This document shows positions 32,945-41,859 of a DNA stretch of 64,000 bases, piece by piece. The DNA comes from Mesorhizobium sp. ES1-4 (GTDB lineage: Bacteria; Pseudomonadota; Alphaproteobacteria; Rhizobiales; Rhizobiaceae), in assembly GCF_020164745.1 (NCBI RefSeq), contig NZ_JAIUGV010000012.1:62001-126000 (forward strand), written 5' to 3'. How positions within the stretch are numbered: the first letter of the stretch is position 1; the number at the start of each line of letters is the position of its first letter. The position numbers and the translations under genes are program-made. Below the pieces are notes generated by a model. That model did not search any database. It saw only the letters and a program-made list of their open reading frames with translations, and had not been told where the DNA came from.

Positions 32945-34573
32945 TCATTGCGTCACCAATAGCGGCCGGCATTCCGCGAGCATCAGCCCGGTCTCGTGGC
33001 TCGACAGGACAACGATGCGTTGCCGGAGCCGGAAAAGCAGCGCGGCCAGGATGCGCTTGCCCTGGTCGGCATCAAGATGCTCGACCGGCTCGTCCAGCAG
33101 CACGATAGGCTTCTCGGAAAGCCACGCGCGGGCGAGGTTCAGCCTTTGCGCCTCGCCGAGCGACAGCACGGCCTGCGTAATCCAGCCGTCCAGGCCGCCC
33201 GCTTCCCTGATCCGGCCATCGAGTTCCACGGCACTAAGCGCAGTCCACAAATCCTCGTCGCTGGCGTTTGGGGCAAACAGGTTTTCTCGTACGGTGTCGG
33301 CAAGAACCGCGGCGTCGTGAGGACAGAAAGAACTCATCGCGCGGCGCTTGTCCGTATCGAGCGCAACGCCATCGGCCAGAACGCATCCGTCGGCGGCATC
33401 CAGCCAGCCGGCGATCTGCTTCAACAGGGAGGTCTTGCCGCAGCCACTAGCCCCATGCAGGATCCTCGGTCTGCCGGCCGTGAATGTTGCGCCGAAGGGC
33501 CTGCCGAGCAGCCGTCCGTCCGGCGTTCGGCGAACCAGCCGTTCCAGCGTGAGCGAACGGATTTGTTCCGGTGTGTGCTTGTGCGCGGTTCCGTCCGGAC
33601 CAATGGACCATTTCGCCAGGGCCACGCGGGCTGCCTTCTCGCGTACGGATGCGATCAGGATCCTTGAGACGCCCTGCACGGATTCACCGATGGCAAGCCA
33701 AGCGAATGCAAGCAGGGCCGGCGGCAGCAGGGCCGCCCCGCGCAGACCCGTCAACCAGGCGCATATCAGCACACTCAGCATGGCGCATGGCGCCAGACAA
33801 CCGGCCAGCATGTCGACGACGGCCTGCCGGCGCCGCAGCATCAGCGCGCGCGCCTCGGCACTGGCGTAACCGTCAAAGGGCGCGCCGAGCATGGAATTCC
33901 AGCGGCGTTCGGCCTGCAAAGGCACCACGGCCTGCATCGCGGCGCCAAGCAGGCGGGATGCCTCCTGCCGGCTTTCCCGCATTCCTGCCAGATCGGCGTC
34001 ACCCCTTCCAGTCAGGTAATAGGCCCCGCCGGTATTCGCCGCAAAAAGGAGCAGGATCATCACCATTGCCAGCGGCGCACTCCATAGGGTCGCCGCGAGA
34101 AGCAAAACAATGGCGACGCCAAGGGTCGTCGACGGCAGCCCGACCCGCAGGCGTGCATAGTCCACGTCCTCGACGTCGTCGAGAAAATCGGCAAGCCGAT
34201 CCGGGTTACCAAGTTGCCAGCCTGCCTTGCGCACGGATGGTGCCGCCGCCATGGCGGCAAACAGCGTCGCCCGGCGCAAAACCTGGTCGGTGAGCGCGGC
34301 GCGGTGGCCGACCACGCGTTCGCCGTACTTGGCCGCCGTCCGTGTCAGCGCGAACAGGCGTATGAATGCGGCCGGCATGTGAAAGTTGAACGTCAGCGCG
34401 GCGGGAGTCAGGCCCGCGAGGGCGACCGCACCGAGAAACCACATCGACACCCCGGTCAGCAGAACCGCTCCCGCCAGGGCCGCAAATGCAAAAAGGAGGG
34501 CGAGACGCCATTGTGCCGTGTGCTCGATCTTCTCCCGCGGCAGGGCGACATGCGAGGGGGCGCGGTCGTTCAT
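32945..34573 (-). CDS. cydC: Thiol reductant ABC exporter subunit CydC
   Basis: A 542-aa half-transporter: six-helix membrane domain followed by an ATPase (Walker A HGASGCGKTS, signature LSLGEAQRLNLAR, Walker B IVLLDEPVEHLD). CydDC exports glutathione/cysteine to the periplasm and is required for assembly of bd oxidase. The signature LSLGE departs from LSGGQ, as is common for CydC. Its ATG overlaps the TGA of cydD (34570-34573). It is divergent from cydABX. Confidence 0.9.
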   Translation of the reverse strand: MNDRAPSHVALPREKIEHTAQWRLALLFAFAALAGAVLLTGVSMWFLGAVALAGLTPAALTFNFHMPAAFIRLFALTRTAAKYGERVVGHRAALTDQVLRRATLFAAMAAAPSVRKAGWQLGNPDRLADFLDDVEDVDYARLRVGLPSTTLGVAIVLLLAATLWSAPLAMVMILLLFAANTGGAYYLTGRGDADLAGMRESRQEASRLLGAAMQAVVPLQAERRWNSMLGAPFDGYASAEARALMLRRRQAVVDMLAGCLAPCAMLSVLICAWLTGLRGAALLPPALLAFAWLAIGESVQGVSRILIASVREKAARVALAKWSIGPDGTAHKHTPEQIRSLTLERLVRRTPDGRLLGRPFGATFTAGRPRILHGASGCGKTSLLKQIAGWLDAADGCVLADGVALDTDKRRAMSSFCPHDAAVLADTVRENLFAPNASDEDLWTALSAVELDGRIREAGGLDGWITQAVLSLGEAQRLNLARAWLSEKPIVLLDEPVEHLDADQGKRILAALLFRLRQRIVVLSSHETGLMLAECRPLLVTQ

Positions 34574-36240
34574 GCGGCGTTCTCCTCCACCTGTTGGCTT
34601 GCCGGCCCTGCTTCGATGGTTTTGCCGGCGAGCATGGCCAGGTCTCTGTCATGCGTCGCCACGACAACGAGCCGGCCGCGCGAAGCGCCGGCAAGCGCCC
34701 GGCGCACCATGGCGGCATTTACCGGATCGAGCTTGGCGGTCGGCTCGTCGGCTAAGATGGCTCGGCCCGAGGCCAAAGCCCGCGCAAGACCGATGCGCAC
34801 CCGCTGCCCGCCCGACAGGTTTTCACCCCCGGCGGTGATCAGCGCATCGAGCCCGCCGGGCAGAAGCACGTCGTCGAGAAGACCGACATTGCCGGCCGCC
34901 AGAAGCAGGCGGGTCCGACAGGATTGTCCGGTTCCCCAGCCGATGGCATCGCCGAGGGTTCCTTCAGGCACGTGGATCTCCGTGGAACACCAGGCGATCT
35001 CCGGCCGATCAAGCTCCGATCCATCCGATCGCGCCGTCCCGATCCCGGCAACGTGGCGCAGCAAGGTGGACTTGCCCGACCCGCTCGGCCCGGTGATGGC
35101 CACAAGGCCGGTTCGGGGCAGGAGCGATGCCGCATGGATCAGGTCAGGGGTCAGGATCGCGGTTTCGAAATCGATGGATCGCGGGCGAGCGGCCAGAACG
35201 AGCGTGTCGAGCGCTGTGGCGGCGGCTACGCCCCCGGCCTTGGCGTGATACTGCTCGGCGTAGCGCCGGAACGGTGCGAAATACTCGGGCGCAATCATAA
35301 GTATGAACAGGCTTTGCCAGAGCTGCAAACCTGCAAACCCGGGAACGCTCATCAGCTTTAGATGTCCCAGGCCGAGAAATACGGCCAGCACGGCGATCGA
35401 AAGGGAGGCGAAGAAGTCGATGATGCCAGCGTTGAGGAAGGCGATCCTGAGAACGCTCATGGTACCCGACGCGTAGGTGTCCAGCCGAGTCTCGAGCTTG
35501 CGCCTTTCGCGCGCCAGCCCATGGTTTCCCAGAATTGTCGGCAAGGCGCGGATGCGGTCGGCGAATTGCGCTGCGAGGCGACCGAAGGCCTTCTCCTGCG
35601 CCTCGGCGCCGCTACGGATCGCACCGCCGACGAGGACAAAGAAGACAATCATCACCGGCGTCAGCACGACCAGGGCCAGCGCCGCTTGCCAAGAGACGGC
35701 CGCGATCGCGGCCGCGGCAGCCGACGGCCCCAGTCCAAGCATGATCGAAGCGAGGCGATGCCCGACTGCCAGGCTGGCGATGGCTTGCGGATAGCGTTGG
35801 AGCCCGGCGATGAGTGTTCCGGCCGGCATCGCCTGGACGTCGGCGGGAGAGGCCGCGACAAGGGCACGGCGCGCGGCGCCAAGCAGGCCGTTGGCGACTT
35901 TCAGTTCCGTGCTGGCGAGCACGCGGTCTGTCGCAAGACCGGTCACCGATCCAAGGATCAAGCTGCCCAAAGCCGCACCAAACAGCATCCAGTTGGCCCG
36001 GCCGAAGATCATCTCGCCGACAAAGATCGCCGAGAGGCCGGTGAAGGCAATCCGCGATCCAATACGGGCCATCTGCAACGCCAAGGCCGCCCGCAAGCTG
36101 GGGCCGGCCAGGTTGCGTGCCAGGCGAAGTGTCGCGCTGCCTGGTGCGGTTGGCTGGGAAACGGCGTTCGGAATTGGCTTCTCCGAAGCCTTTGACCGAA
36201 TTGGGCGGCTTTCATGGCGATTCAAGGCGGCGTTCAACAT
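34570..36240 (-). CDS. cydD: Thiol reductant ABC exporter subunit CydD
   Basis: A 556-aa half-transporter partner of CydC. The C-terminal ATPase has Walker A GPSGSGKST, signature LSGGQRVRIGLARAL and Walker B AILADEPTAKLDP. The N-terminal half carries the membrane helices. An alternative start further inside is possible, because the FixK box centre is only about 41 bases upstream of the ATG at 36240. It is transcribed away from cydA. Confidence 0.88.
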   Translation of the reverse strand: MLNAALNRHESRPIRSKASEKPIPNAVSQPTAPGSATLRLARNLAGPSLRAALALQMARIGSRIAFTGLSAIFVGEMIFGRANWMLFGAALGSLILGSVTGLATDRVLASTELKVANGLLGAARRALVAASPADVQAMPAGTLIAGLQRYPQAIASLAVGHRLASIMLGLGPSAAAAAIAAVSWQAALALVVLTPVMIVFFVLVGGAIRSGAEAQEKAFGRLAAQFADRIRALPTILGNHGLARERRKLETRLDTYASGTMSVLRIAFLNAGIIDFFASLSIAVLAVFLGLGHLKLMSVPGFAGLQLWQSLFILMIAPEYFAPFRRYAEQYHAKAGGVAAATALDTLVLAARPRSIDFETAILTPDLIHAASLLPRTGLVAITGPSGSGKSTLLRHVAGIGTARSDGSELDRPEIAWCSTEIHVPEGTLGDAIGWGTGQSCRTRLLLAAGNVGLLDDVLLPGGLDALITAGGENLSGGQRVRIGLARALASGRAILADEPTAKLDPVNAAMVRRALAGASRGRLVVVATHDRDLAMLAGKTIEAGPASQQVEENAA

Positions 36241-36274
36241 GAGAGATCAATCCCATGGCGAGGCCTTCGGCGAA

Positions 36275-36288
36275 TTGATGCACATCAA
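36275..36288. promoter_or_regulatory. FixK/FNR box, cydDC / cydABX divergent region
   Basis: TTGATGCACATCAA is a perfect TTGAT-N4-ATCAA site between the divergent cyd operons, 56 bases before cydA and about 40 before cydD. It could activate either. Confidence 0.75.
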
Positions 36289-36337
36289 GGGCACGGCCGC
36301 GAAACACCATAGTAAAGGGCATCCAACGGAGCCTTCA

Positions 36338-37903
36338 ATGACCAGCCCCTTGCTTGTAGAACTGTCGCGGCTGCAATTCGCGCTGACCGCCATGTACCAC
36401 TTCCTCTTCGTCCCGCTGACGCTGGGCCTCTCCGTCATGCTTGCCATGATGGAGACAGTTTACGTCATGACCGGCCGAACGATCTGGCGCGACATGGTCA
36501 AGTTCTGGGGCGTGCTGTTCGGCATCAATTTCGCGCTCGGCGTCGCTACCGGCATCACCATGGAATTCGAGTTCGGCATGAACTGGGCCTATTACTCGCA
36601 TTATGTCGGCGACGTCTTCGGTGCCCCCCTGGCGATAGAAGGCCTGATGGCGTTCTTCCTCGAGGCAACCTTCGTCGGCCTGTTCTTCTTCGGCTGGGAC
36701 AAGCTGTCGGCGCGGGGGCACCTCGCCGTCACCTGGCTTACCGCGCTGGGCACCAACTTCTCGGCTTTGTGGATTCTGGTCGCCAATGGCTGGATGCAAA
36801 ACCCCGTCGGCTCGGCCTTCAATCCAGACACGATGCGCATGGAAGTAACCGACTTCATGGCCGTCATCTTCAACCCGGTGGCGCAGGCCAAGTTCGTCCA
36901 CACGGTCTCGGCCGGCTATGTCTGCGGCGCCGTCTTCGTGCTCGGCGTTTCGGCCTTCTACATGCTGCGCGGGCGCCACATCGAGCTTGCCAAGCGTTCC
37001 TTCGTCATCGCCGCGGCTTTCGGGATCGCCTCGTCGCTGTCGGTCATCGTGCTTGGCGACGAGAGCGGCTACGCCATCACCGACAACCAGAAGATGAAGC
37101 TCGCCGCGATGGAGGCAATGTGGGAGACCGAACCGGCGCCGGCATCCTTCACCGCGTTCGGCATTCCCAGCATGAACGACAGGACGACCCATTTCGGCAT
37201 TCATATTCCTTGGGTCATGGGCATCATCGGAACCCGCTCGATCGACAAGGAAATTCCCGGCATCTTCGAACTCGTCCAGAAGGCCGAGGGACGGATCCGC
37301 AACGGCCTGACTGCCTATGACGCGCTGGAGAAGCTCAAGGTCAACCATGGCGACGCGGTGGCTCGCGCCAGCTTCGACGCAACAAGCAAGGATCTCGGCC
37401 ATGCCCTGCTGCTCAAGCGCTACATCGAGGATCCACGCCTGGCCAGTGACGACCAGATCAAGCAGGCGGCGTGGTCGACCGTACCGGAAGTGCCGGCGAT
37501 CTTCTTCACCTTCCGCCTGATGGTGCTGTGCGCCTTCCTGCTGCTCGCCGTTTTCACGATCTCGCTCTGGCATACGATGCGCGAGACACCGGCGCCGCGC
37601 TGGCTGTTCGGCATGGCGCTGTTCGCCATGCCATTGCCGTGGGTTGCCGCCGAGGTCGGTTGGTTCGTCGCTGAATTCGGCAGGCAGCCCTGGATTATCG
37701 AAGGCACGCTGCCGACCTTCCTGGCGACGTCGGAGCTCGGCATTCCCAACCTGCTCATCACCATTTTCGGCTTCACCGTCGTCTATGGCGTGCTGGCTGT
37801 GATCGAGGTGCGGCTCATGCTCCAGGCCATAGCGAAAGGGCCAGTGCTCAGCGCGGAAGTAGTACCTCCCGTTGCACGAGTTCGCCTGGCAGCCGCCCAA
37901 TAA
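36338..37903 (+). CDS. cydA: Cytochrome bd ubiquinol oxidase subunit I
   Basis: A 521-aa membrane subunit holding hemes b558, b595 and d and the quinol site. Family blocks: SRLQFALTAMYHFLFVPLTLGLS (His ligand), GITMEFEFGMNWAYYS, AIEGLMAFFLEATFVGLFFFGWD, GDESGY and the C-terminal GRQPWIIEGTLPT. Length corresponds to the long Q-loop type found in E. coli CydA. Start ATG 36338 follows CGGAGCCTTCA; the frame open from 35810 runs antisense through cydD. It serves high-affinity oxygen respiration and fits the FixK box upstream. Confidence 0.95.
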   Translation: MTSPLLVELSRLQFALTAMYHFLFVPLTLGLSVMLAMMETVYVMTGRTIWRDMVKFWGVLFGINFALGVATGITMEFEFGMNWAYYSHYVGDVFGAPLAIEGLMAFFLEATFVGLFFFGWDKLSARGHLAVTWLTALGTNFSALWILVANGWMQNPVGSAFNPDTMRMEVTDFMAVIFNPVAQAKFVHTVSAGYVCGAVFVLGVSAFYMLRGRHIELAKRSFVIAAAFGIASSLSVIVLGDESGYAITDNQKMKLAAMEAMWETEPAPASFTAFGIPSMNDRTTHFGIHIPWVMGIIGTRSIDKEIPGIFELVQKAEGRIRNGLTAYDALEKLKVNHGDAVARASFDATSKDLGHALLLKRYIEDPRLASDDQIKQAAWSTVPEVPAIFFTFRLMVLCAFLLLAVFTISLWHTMRETPAPRWLFGMALFAMPLPWVAAEVGWFVAEFGRQPWIIEGTLPTFLATSELGIPNLLITIFGFTVVYGVLAVIEVRLMLQAIAKGPVLSAEVVPPVARVRLAAAQ

Positions 37904-37918
37904 CAAGGAACAACGACG

Positions 37919-39073
37919 ATGATCGATTTTCTCTTCAGCTACGAAACCCTGCGGATCACGTGGTGGGTGCTGCTGGGTGTCCTCCTGATAGGCTTCGCGG
38001 TAACCGACGGCTTCGACATGGGGGTCGGGGCGCTGCTACCCTTCGTCGCCAAAACTGATATCGAGCGGCGTGTCGCCATCAACACGATCGGACCAGTCTG
38101 GGAAGGCAATCAGGTCTGGTTCGTCCTGGGCGGCGGCGCTATCTTCGCCGCCTGGCCGGCGCTCTATGCCGTGAGCTTCTCAGGCTTCTATCTCGCCATG
38201 TTCCTGGTGCTGTTCGCATTGATCCTGCGCCCGGTTGGCTTCAAGTACCGGTCCAAGCGCGAAGATCCGCGTTGGCGTTCGAACTGGGACTGGGCCCTGT
38301 TTATCGGCGGCGCCGTGCCGGCGCTCATCTTCGGCGTGGCGGTGGGGAATGCGTTGAGGGGGGTGCCGTTCCACTTCTCCACCGAGCTTCGGCCGACCTA
38401 TGAGGGCACCCTTTTTGGGCTGCTCAATCCGGTGGCTCTCTATTGCGGACTGGTCTCGTTTTCCATGCTGGTCATGCATGGCGCGGCATGGCTGACCTTC
38501 AAGGCGGAAGGGCCGGTCGCCGACCGCGCCAGGATCATTGGCGGCAAGGCGGCGCTTGCCGCCGCTATCCTGTTCGCCGGCGGCGGCGTGTTTGTCTGGC
38601 TAGGGCTGCTCGGCGGCTATGAGATGACGAGCGCCATCGTCTGGGACGGACCGTCAAATCCGCTTGCCAAGACAGTGATCGCGAATGCAGGCGCCTGGCT
38701 GCGCAACTTCCACGCCACGCCCATTCTCTGCCTGGTGCCCGCCTTGGGGATTGTCGCCCCCCTGGTCGCCGCCGCCGGCTTCAGCGCGCGTCGCGAAGGC
38801 CTCACCTTGCTCGCATCGAAGCTCGGCGTGATCTGCATTATCGCAACCGTCGGCCTGGCGATGTTTCCGTTCATCCTGCCGTCAAGCACAAACCCCAGCC
38901 ATTCTTTGGCGGTGTTCGACGCATCCTCGAGCCGGGCGACGCTGCGCAACATGCTGATCGCGACGGTCGTCTTCCTGCCGCTCATCCTCGCCTACACGGC
39001 CTGGGTCTACAGCGTGCTTTGGGGCAAGGTCAGCGCAGCTTCGGTGCGCGAAGCCGGCTCGTCGGCCTACTGA
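37919..39073 (+). CDS. cydB: Cytochrome bd ubiquinol oxidase subunit II
   Basis: A 384-aa membrane protein, 15 bases after cydA. FAVTDGFDMGVGALLPF, IGPVWEGNQVWFVLGGGAIFAAWP and FKYRSKREDPRWR are CydB signatures. It stabilises the oxidase heterodimer. CAAGGAACAACG precedes the ATG. Confidence 0.95.
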   Translation: MIDFLFSYETLRITWWVLLGVLLIGFAVTDGFDMGVGALLPFVAKTDIERRVAINTIGPVWEGNQVWFVLGGGAIFAAWPALYAVSFSGFYLAMFLVLFALILRPVGFKYRSKREDPRWRSNWDWALFIGGAVPALIFGVAVGNALRGVPFHFSTELRPTYEGTLFGLLNPVALYCGLVSFSMLVMHGAAWLTFKAEGPVADRARIIGGKAALAAAILFAGGGVFVWLGLLGGYEMTSAIVWDGPSNPLAKTVIANAGAWLRNFHATPILCLVPALGIVAPLVAAAGFSARREGLTLLASKLGVICIIATVGLAMFPFILPSSTNPSHSLAVFDASSSRATLRNMLIATVVFLPLILAYTAWVYSVLWGKVSAASVREAGSSAY

Positions 39074-39096
39074 CAACAAGATTGGAGATTGCGACG

Positions 39097-39228
39097 ATGT
39101 GGTACTTTGCCTGGATCCTCGGCCTCGGATTGGCCACCACGGTCGGCATCCTGAATGCTCTCTGGTACGAGTTGCGCGCCGTTCGCGCGCAGCCCTCGGG
39201 ACAGGTGGAGCACCTCAAAACCCCGTGA
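39097..39228 (+). CDS. cydX: Cytochrome bd oxidase small subunit CydX
   Basis: A 43-aa single-helix protein beginning MWYFAWILGLGLATTVGI, the hallmark of CydX/YbgT, which stabilises the hemes of bd oxidase. ATG 39097 follows TTGGAGATTGCGACG, 23 bases after cydB. The tail after the helix is longer than in E. coli but without features. Confidence 0.88.
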   Translation: MWYFAWILGLGLATTVGILNALWYELRAVRAQPSGQVEHLKTP

Positions 39229-39267
39229 GACTTCGCAACCGAACCCGGTTGCGAAGCGATAACGCGA

Positions 39268-39597
39268 TCAGCCTGCCGACGGCAAACCTTGCGCACGCCA
39301 GGCGCTGATGCCGCCACCCATATGCGTGTCATGGGGCAGGCCGGCAGCCATGGCGATGTCAATCGCTTGCGATGACCGGCCGCCCGCATGGCAATAGAAC
39401 ACGACGGGTTTGCCAGGGGGGATGCGCTCCATCTCGTCACGAAGCTGGCCCAACGGGATATGAATGGCGCCGGCTATGTGCCCGGACGCCCACTCGCTGT
39501 CCTCCCTGACATCGACAAGCGTGACGGCGTCGCCCATCTGGCGCACCTCTGCCGGCGTCAACGTCCTTTTCGCCGAGCTCGCTCCAAAACCAAACAT
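39268..39597 (-). CDS. Single-domain rhodanese-like sulfurtransferase
   Basis: A 109-aa cytoplasmic rhodanese. The active loop is YCHAGGRSS (CxxGxR type); LVDVREDSEWASGHIAGAIHIP is the conserved structural part. It can take persulfide sulfur to an acceptor. Start ATG 39597 follows CAGGAGAAATGCA. It lies next to the sulfide-responsive regulator and SQR and probably handles SQR-made persulfide. Confidence 0.88.
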   Translation of the reverse strand: MFGFGASSAKRTLTPAEVRQMGDAVTLVDVREDSEWASGHIAGAIHIPLGQLRDEMERIPPGKPVVFYCHAGGRSSQAIDIAMAAGLPHDTHMGGGISAWRAQGLPSAG

Positions 39598-39701
39598 TGC
39601 ATTTCTCCTGTTTCCGCGGGCCAGCCATGCCGCGCCGCTTGCGAGATTTTCGAGGCTCATGCCCGGTTTGACGAGGCGCGGGCGATAACGGGCGCCTGTC
39701 G

Positions 39702-39995
39702 TCAGGAACAGAAAGCCGAGTGAAGCGCTTCAACGACCGTGAGCACTTCCGGCCGGGTGATGCGATAGTAGACGGTCGTGCCGTCGCGGCGCGACTCGAC
39801 CAGGCCGTCAGCGCGCAACCGCATGAGCTGCTGCGACATCGGCACCTGCTCGATCTCGAGCAGGTCGCGCAATTCCGCAACCGAGCGCTCATCCTTTCCC
39901 AAAGCGCAGAGGACGAGAAGCCGCTGCGGATGCGACATGCTCCTGAGCAGGTCCGCGGCCATTCCCGAAGCCGGTATCATCTCTCTTACATTCAT
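39702..39995 (-). CDS. ArsR-family persulfide-responsive repressor (SqrR/BigR-like)
   Basis: A 97-aa winged-helix ArsR protein. The recognition helix region is EIEQVPMSQQLMRLRADGLV. It has exactly two Cys, C30 and C96, 66 residues apart. SqrR of Rhodobacter has its persulfide-sensing pair C41/C107 with the same spacing. ATG 39995 gives the family start; the frame to 40067 is an extension. The divergent sqr gene and an ATTC-N8-GAAT operator over its own start support control of sulfide oxidation. Confidence 0.85.
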   Translation of the reverse strand: MNVREMIPASGMAADLLRSMSHPQRLLVLCALGKDERSVAELRDLLEIEQVPMSQQLMRLRADGLVESRRDGTTVYYRITRPEVLTVVEALHSAFCS

Positions 39996-40005
39996 ACTCT
40001 TGAAT
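39990..40005. promoter_or_regulatory. SqrR-type operator overlapping the regulator start
   Basis: ATTC-ATACTCTT-GAAT matches the ATTC-N8-GAAT pattern reported for SqrR sites. It overlaps the ATG of the ArsR gene and lies in the AT-rich divergent promoter of sqr. Confidence 0.65.
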
Positions 40006-40087
40006 TTATGATATTTGAATGTTAGATGCAAGCCCTTCACCGACCCGCGACGGCACAACCTCGCCAACGCGCCGGCCGGTCTGGAAA

Positions 40088-40101
40088 TTGAGCCTGATCA
40101 A
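40088..40101 (+). promoter_or_regulatory. FixK/FNR box upstream of sqr
   Basis: TTGAGCCTGATCAA fits TTGA-N6-TCAA and lies 59 bases before the sqr start, so oxygen control may add to sulfide control. Confidence 0.6.
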
Positions 40102-40159
40102 AGCAAGCTTGCGGCTAGCCTGTCAGTTTTGCTCCATCGAGAAACATCGGGAGGAACCT

Positions 40160-41452
40160 ATGTCACACGTCGTCGTCCTGGGAGCCGGTCTGGGCGGGAC
40201 CATAATGGCCTATGAGATGCGGGCGAAGCTGCGCCCCGAGGACAGTCTGACCGTAGTCAATCTCGGCACATCCTATTCCTTCGTTCCTTCCAATCCGTGG
40301 GTGGCCGTCGGCTGGCGCAGCCGCACCGACATTACCGTCGATCTCGTCGCAACCTTCAAGCGGCGCGACATCGCGCTCAAACCCGAGGGCGCCAGGAAGG
40401 TGTATCCGAAAGAGAACCGGGTCGAACTCAACGACGGCACGTTCGTCGACTACGACTATCTGATAATCGCGACCGGGCCCGACCTCGCTTTCGATGAGGT
40501 CCCGGGTCTGGGGCCTGCCGGATACACGCAGTCGATCTGCCATATCGACCATGCGACCGCCACCAAGGCGAAGGTCGATGAACTCATCCTCAAGCCGGGT
40601 CCGGTGATCGTCGGCGCCGTCCAGGGGGCTTCCTGCTACGGCCCCGCCTACGAGTTCGCCTTCATCCTCGACACCGCGCTGCGAAGAGCCAAGGTGCGTG
40701 ATCGTGTGCCGATGACGTTCGTGACGCCGGAACCGTATATCGGCCATCTCGGCCTCGACGGTGTGGGCGACACCAAGGGACTGCTTGAGAGCGCCATGCG
40801 CGAGCGGCACATAAAATGGATCACCAACGCCAAGGTGTCGTCGGTCGACGAGCAGGTCATGCATGTCGAGGAGGTGAACGAGGATGGCTCGGTGAAGGCC
40901 AGGCACGACTTGCCATTCACCTTCTCGATGATGCTGCCGGCATTCCGCGGCGTGCCCGCGGTGAAGGACATAGAGGGCCTGGTCAATCCGCGCGGCTTTG
41001 TCACCATCGACAAGCATCAGCGCAACCAGACCTATCCGAACGTTTTTTCGATCGGCGTCTGCGTCGCCATTCCTCCGGTCGGCAAGACCCCGCTGCCCGT
41101 CGGAGTGCCGAAGACCGGCTTCATGATAGAATCCATGGTCACGGCGACGGCGGAAAACATTGGCGCACTCTTGCGCGGCGAGGACCCGCGGGCCGTGGCG
41201 ACCTGGAATGCGGTCTGCCTGGCCGACTTCGGCGATGAAGGTATCGCCTTCGTGGCCCAGCCGCAGATCCCCCCGCGCAACGTCAATTGGTCGTCGCAAG
41301 GCAAATGGGTGCACGCGGCCAAGGTCGGGTTCGAGAGATACTTCCTGCACAAAGTCCGGCAGGGCAAAAGCGAGACCTTTTACGAAGGGCTCGCCCTCGA
41401 CCTGCTCGGCATCAAGAAGCTCAAGGCCATTCACTTGGAGCCGGCGGAATAG
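40160..41452 (+). CDS. sqr: Sulfide:quinone oxidoreductase
   Basis: A 430-aa membrane-associated flavoprotein that oxidises sulfide to persulfide/polysulfide and reduces quinone. VVLGAGLGG binds FAD. Three Cys at C127, C159 (GASCYGP) and C353 align with C128, C160 and C356 of the Acidithiobacillus type I SQR as I remember them. A C-terminal amphipathic region (KVGFERYFLHKVRQGKSE) would anchor it to the membrane. ATG 40160 follows GGGAGGAACCT. The neighbours (rhodanese, persulfide sensor, DUF2892) confirm the role. Confidence 0.92.
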   Translation: MSHVVVLGAGLGGTIMAYEMRAKLRPEDSLTVVNLGTSYSFVPSNPWVAVGWRSRTDITVDLVATFKRRDIALKPEGARKVYPKENRVELNDGTFVDYDYLIIATGPDLAFDEVPGLGPAGYTQSICHIDHATATKAKVDELILKPGPVIVGAVQGASCYGPAYEFAFILDTALRRAKVRDRVPMTFVTPEPYIGHLGLDGVGDTKGLLESAMRERHIKWITNAKVSSVDEQVMHVEEVNEDGSVKARHDLPFTFSMMLPAFRGVPAVKDIEGLVNPRGFVTIDKHQRNQTYPNVFSIGVCVAIPPVGKTPLPVGVPKTGFMIESMVTATAENIGALLRGEDPRAVATWNAVCLADFGDEGIAFVAQPQIPPRNVNWSSQGKWVHAAKVGFERYFLHKVRQGKSETFYEGLALDLLGIKKLKAIHLEPAE

Positions 41453-41476
41453 CGCGCGGCACGGATTTCAGGAGAC

Positions 41477-41686
41477 ATGACTATGACGATCGACAAAGCA
41501 GTTCTGATGTTCGCGGGGTTCATGGTGCTGATCTCCCTGGCGCTCGGCTACTTCTATTCACCCTATTGGTTGCTCCTGGCCGCCTTTGCAGGGGTCAATA
41601 TGGTGCAGGCCTCGGTCACCGGCTGGTGTCCGGCGGCCATCGTGTTCAAGAAAGCCGGCTGCAAGAGCGGCGTCGCCTTCAAGTAA
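41477..41686 (+). CDS. DUF2892 / YgaP-like small membrane protein
   Basis: A 69-aa protein (67 aa if the better-spaced ATG at 41483 after GGAGACATGACT is used). Two hydrophobic helices are followed by GWCPAAIVFKKAGCKSG, the DUF2892 signature with two Cys. The same domain forms the membrane part of YgaP rhodaneses. Located directly after sqr, it probably moves or anchors sulfur intermediates at the inner membrane. Confidence 0.85.
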   Translation: MTMTIDKAVLMFAGFMVLISLALGYFYSPYWLLLAAFAGVNMVQASVTGWCPAAIVFKKAGCKSGVAFK

Positions 41687-41697
41687 CATCCGACCTG

Positions 41698-41783
41698 GAG
41701 CGTTCAGCGTTTGATAGAAATCGCTGAACCGCTCTAACCCTTTGTTTTCACGCAATTCCGGACACCTTTCCTGGAATTGCTCT
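41698..41783. repeat. RIME-like palindromic intergenic repeat
   Basis: Two stems: GAGCG-TTCAGCG (41698-41709) with CGCTGAA-C-CGCTC (41722-41734), and GCAATTCC (41752-41759) with GGAATTGC (41773-41780). This wording (…CGCTGAACCGCTCTAA, CGCAATTCCGGA…) is what I recall from the abundant RIME/mosaic repeats of Rhizobiales. It also separates the sulfide genes from the RND operon and may act as a bidirectional terminator. Confidence 0.7.
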
Positions 41784-41859
41784 TGGCAGGACGGATGGCT
41801 ATACGGCAGGTGCCGGGCGCCTGCCGTTCCTTCAATTCGTTCGAGGACGGCTCATCACC

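Noticed and set aside
35810..36337. N-terminal extension of cydA by 176 codons
   Set aside because: Antisense to cydD; the family start with a ribosome site is at 36338.
41708..41721. TTTGATAGAAATCGC as a FixK box before the RND operon
   Set aside because: The right half is not TCAA/GCAA, and the bases are the loop of the RIME-like stem.
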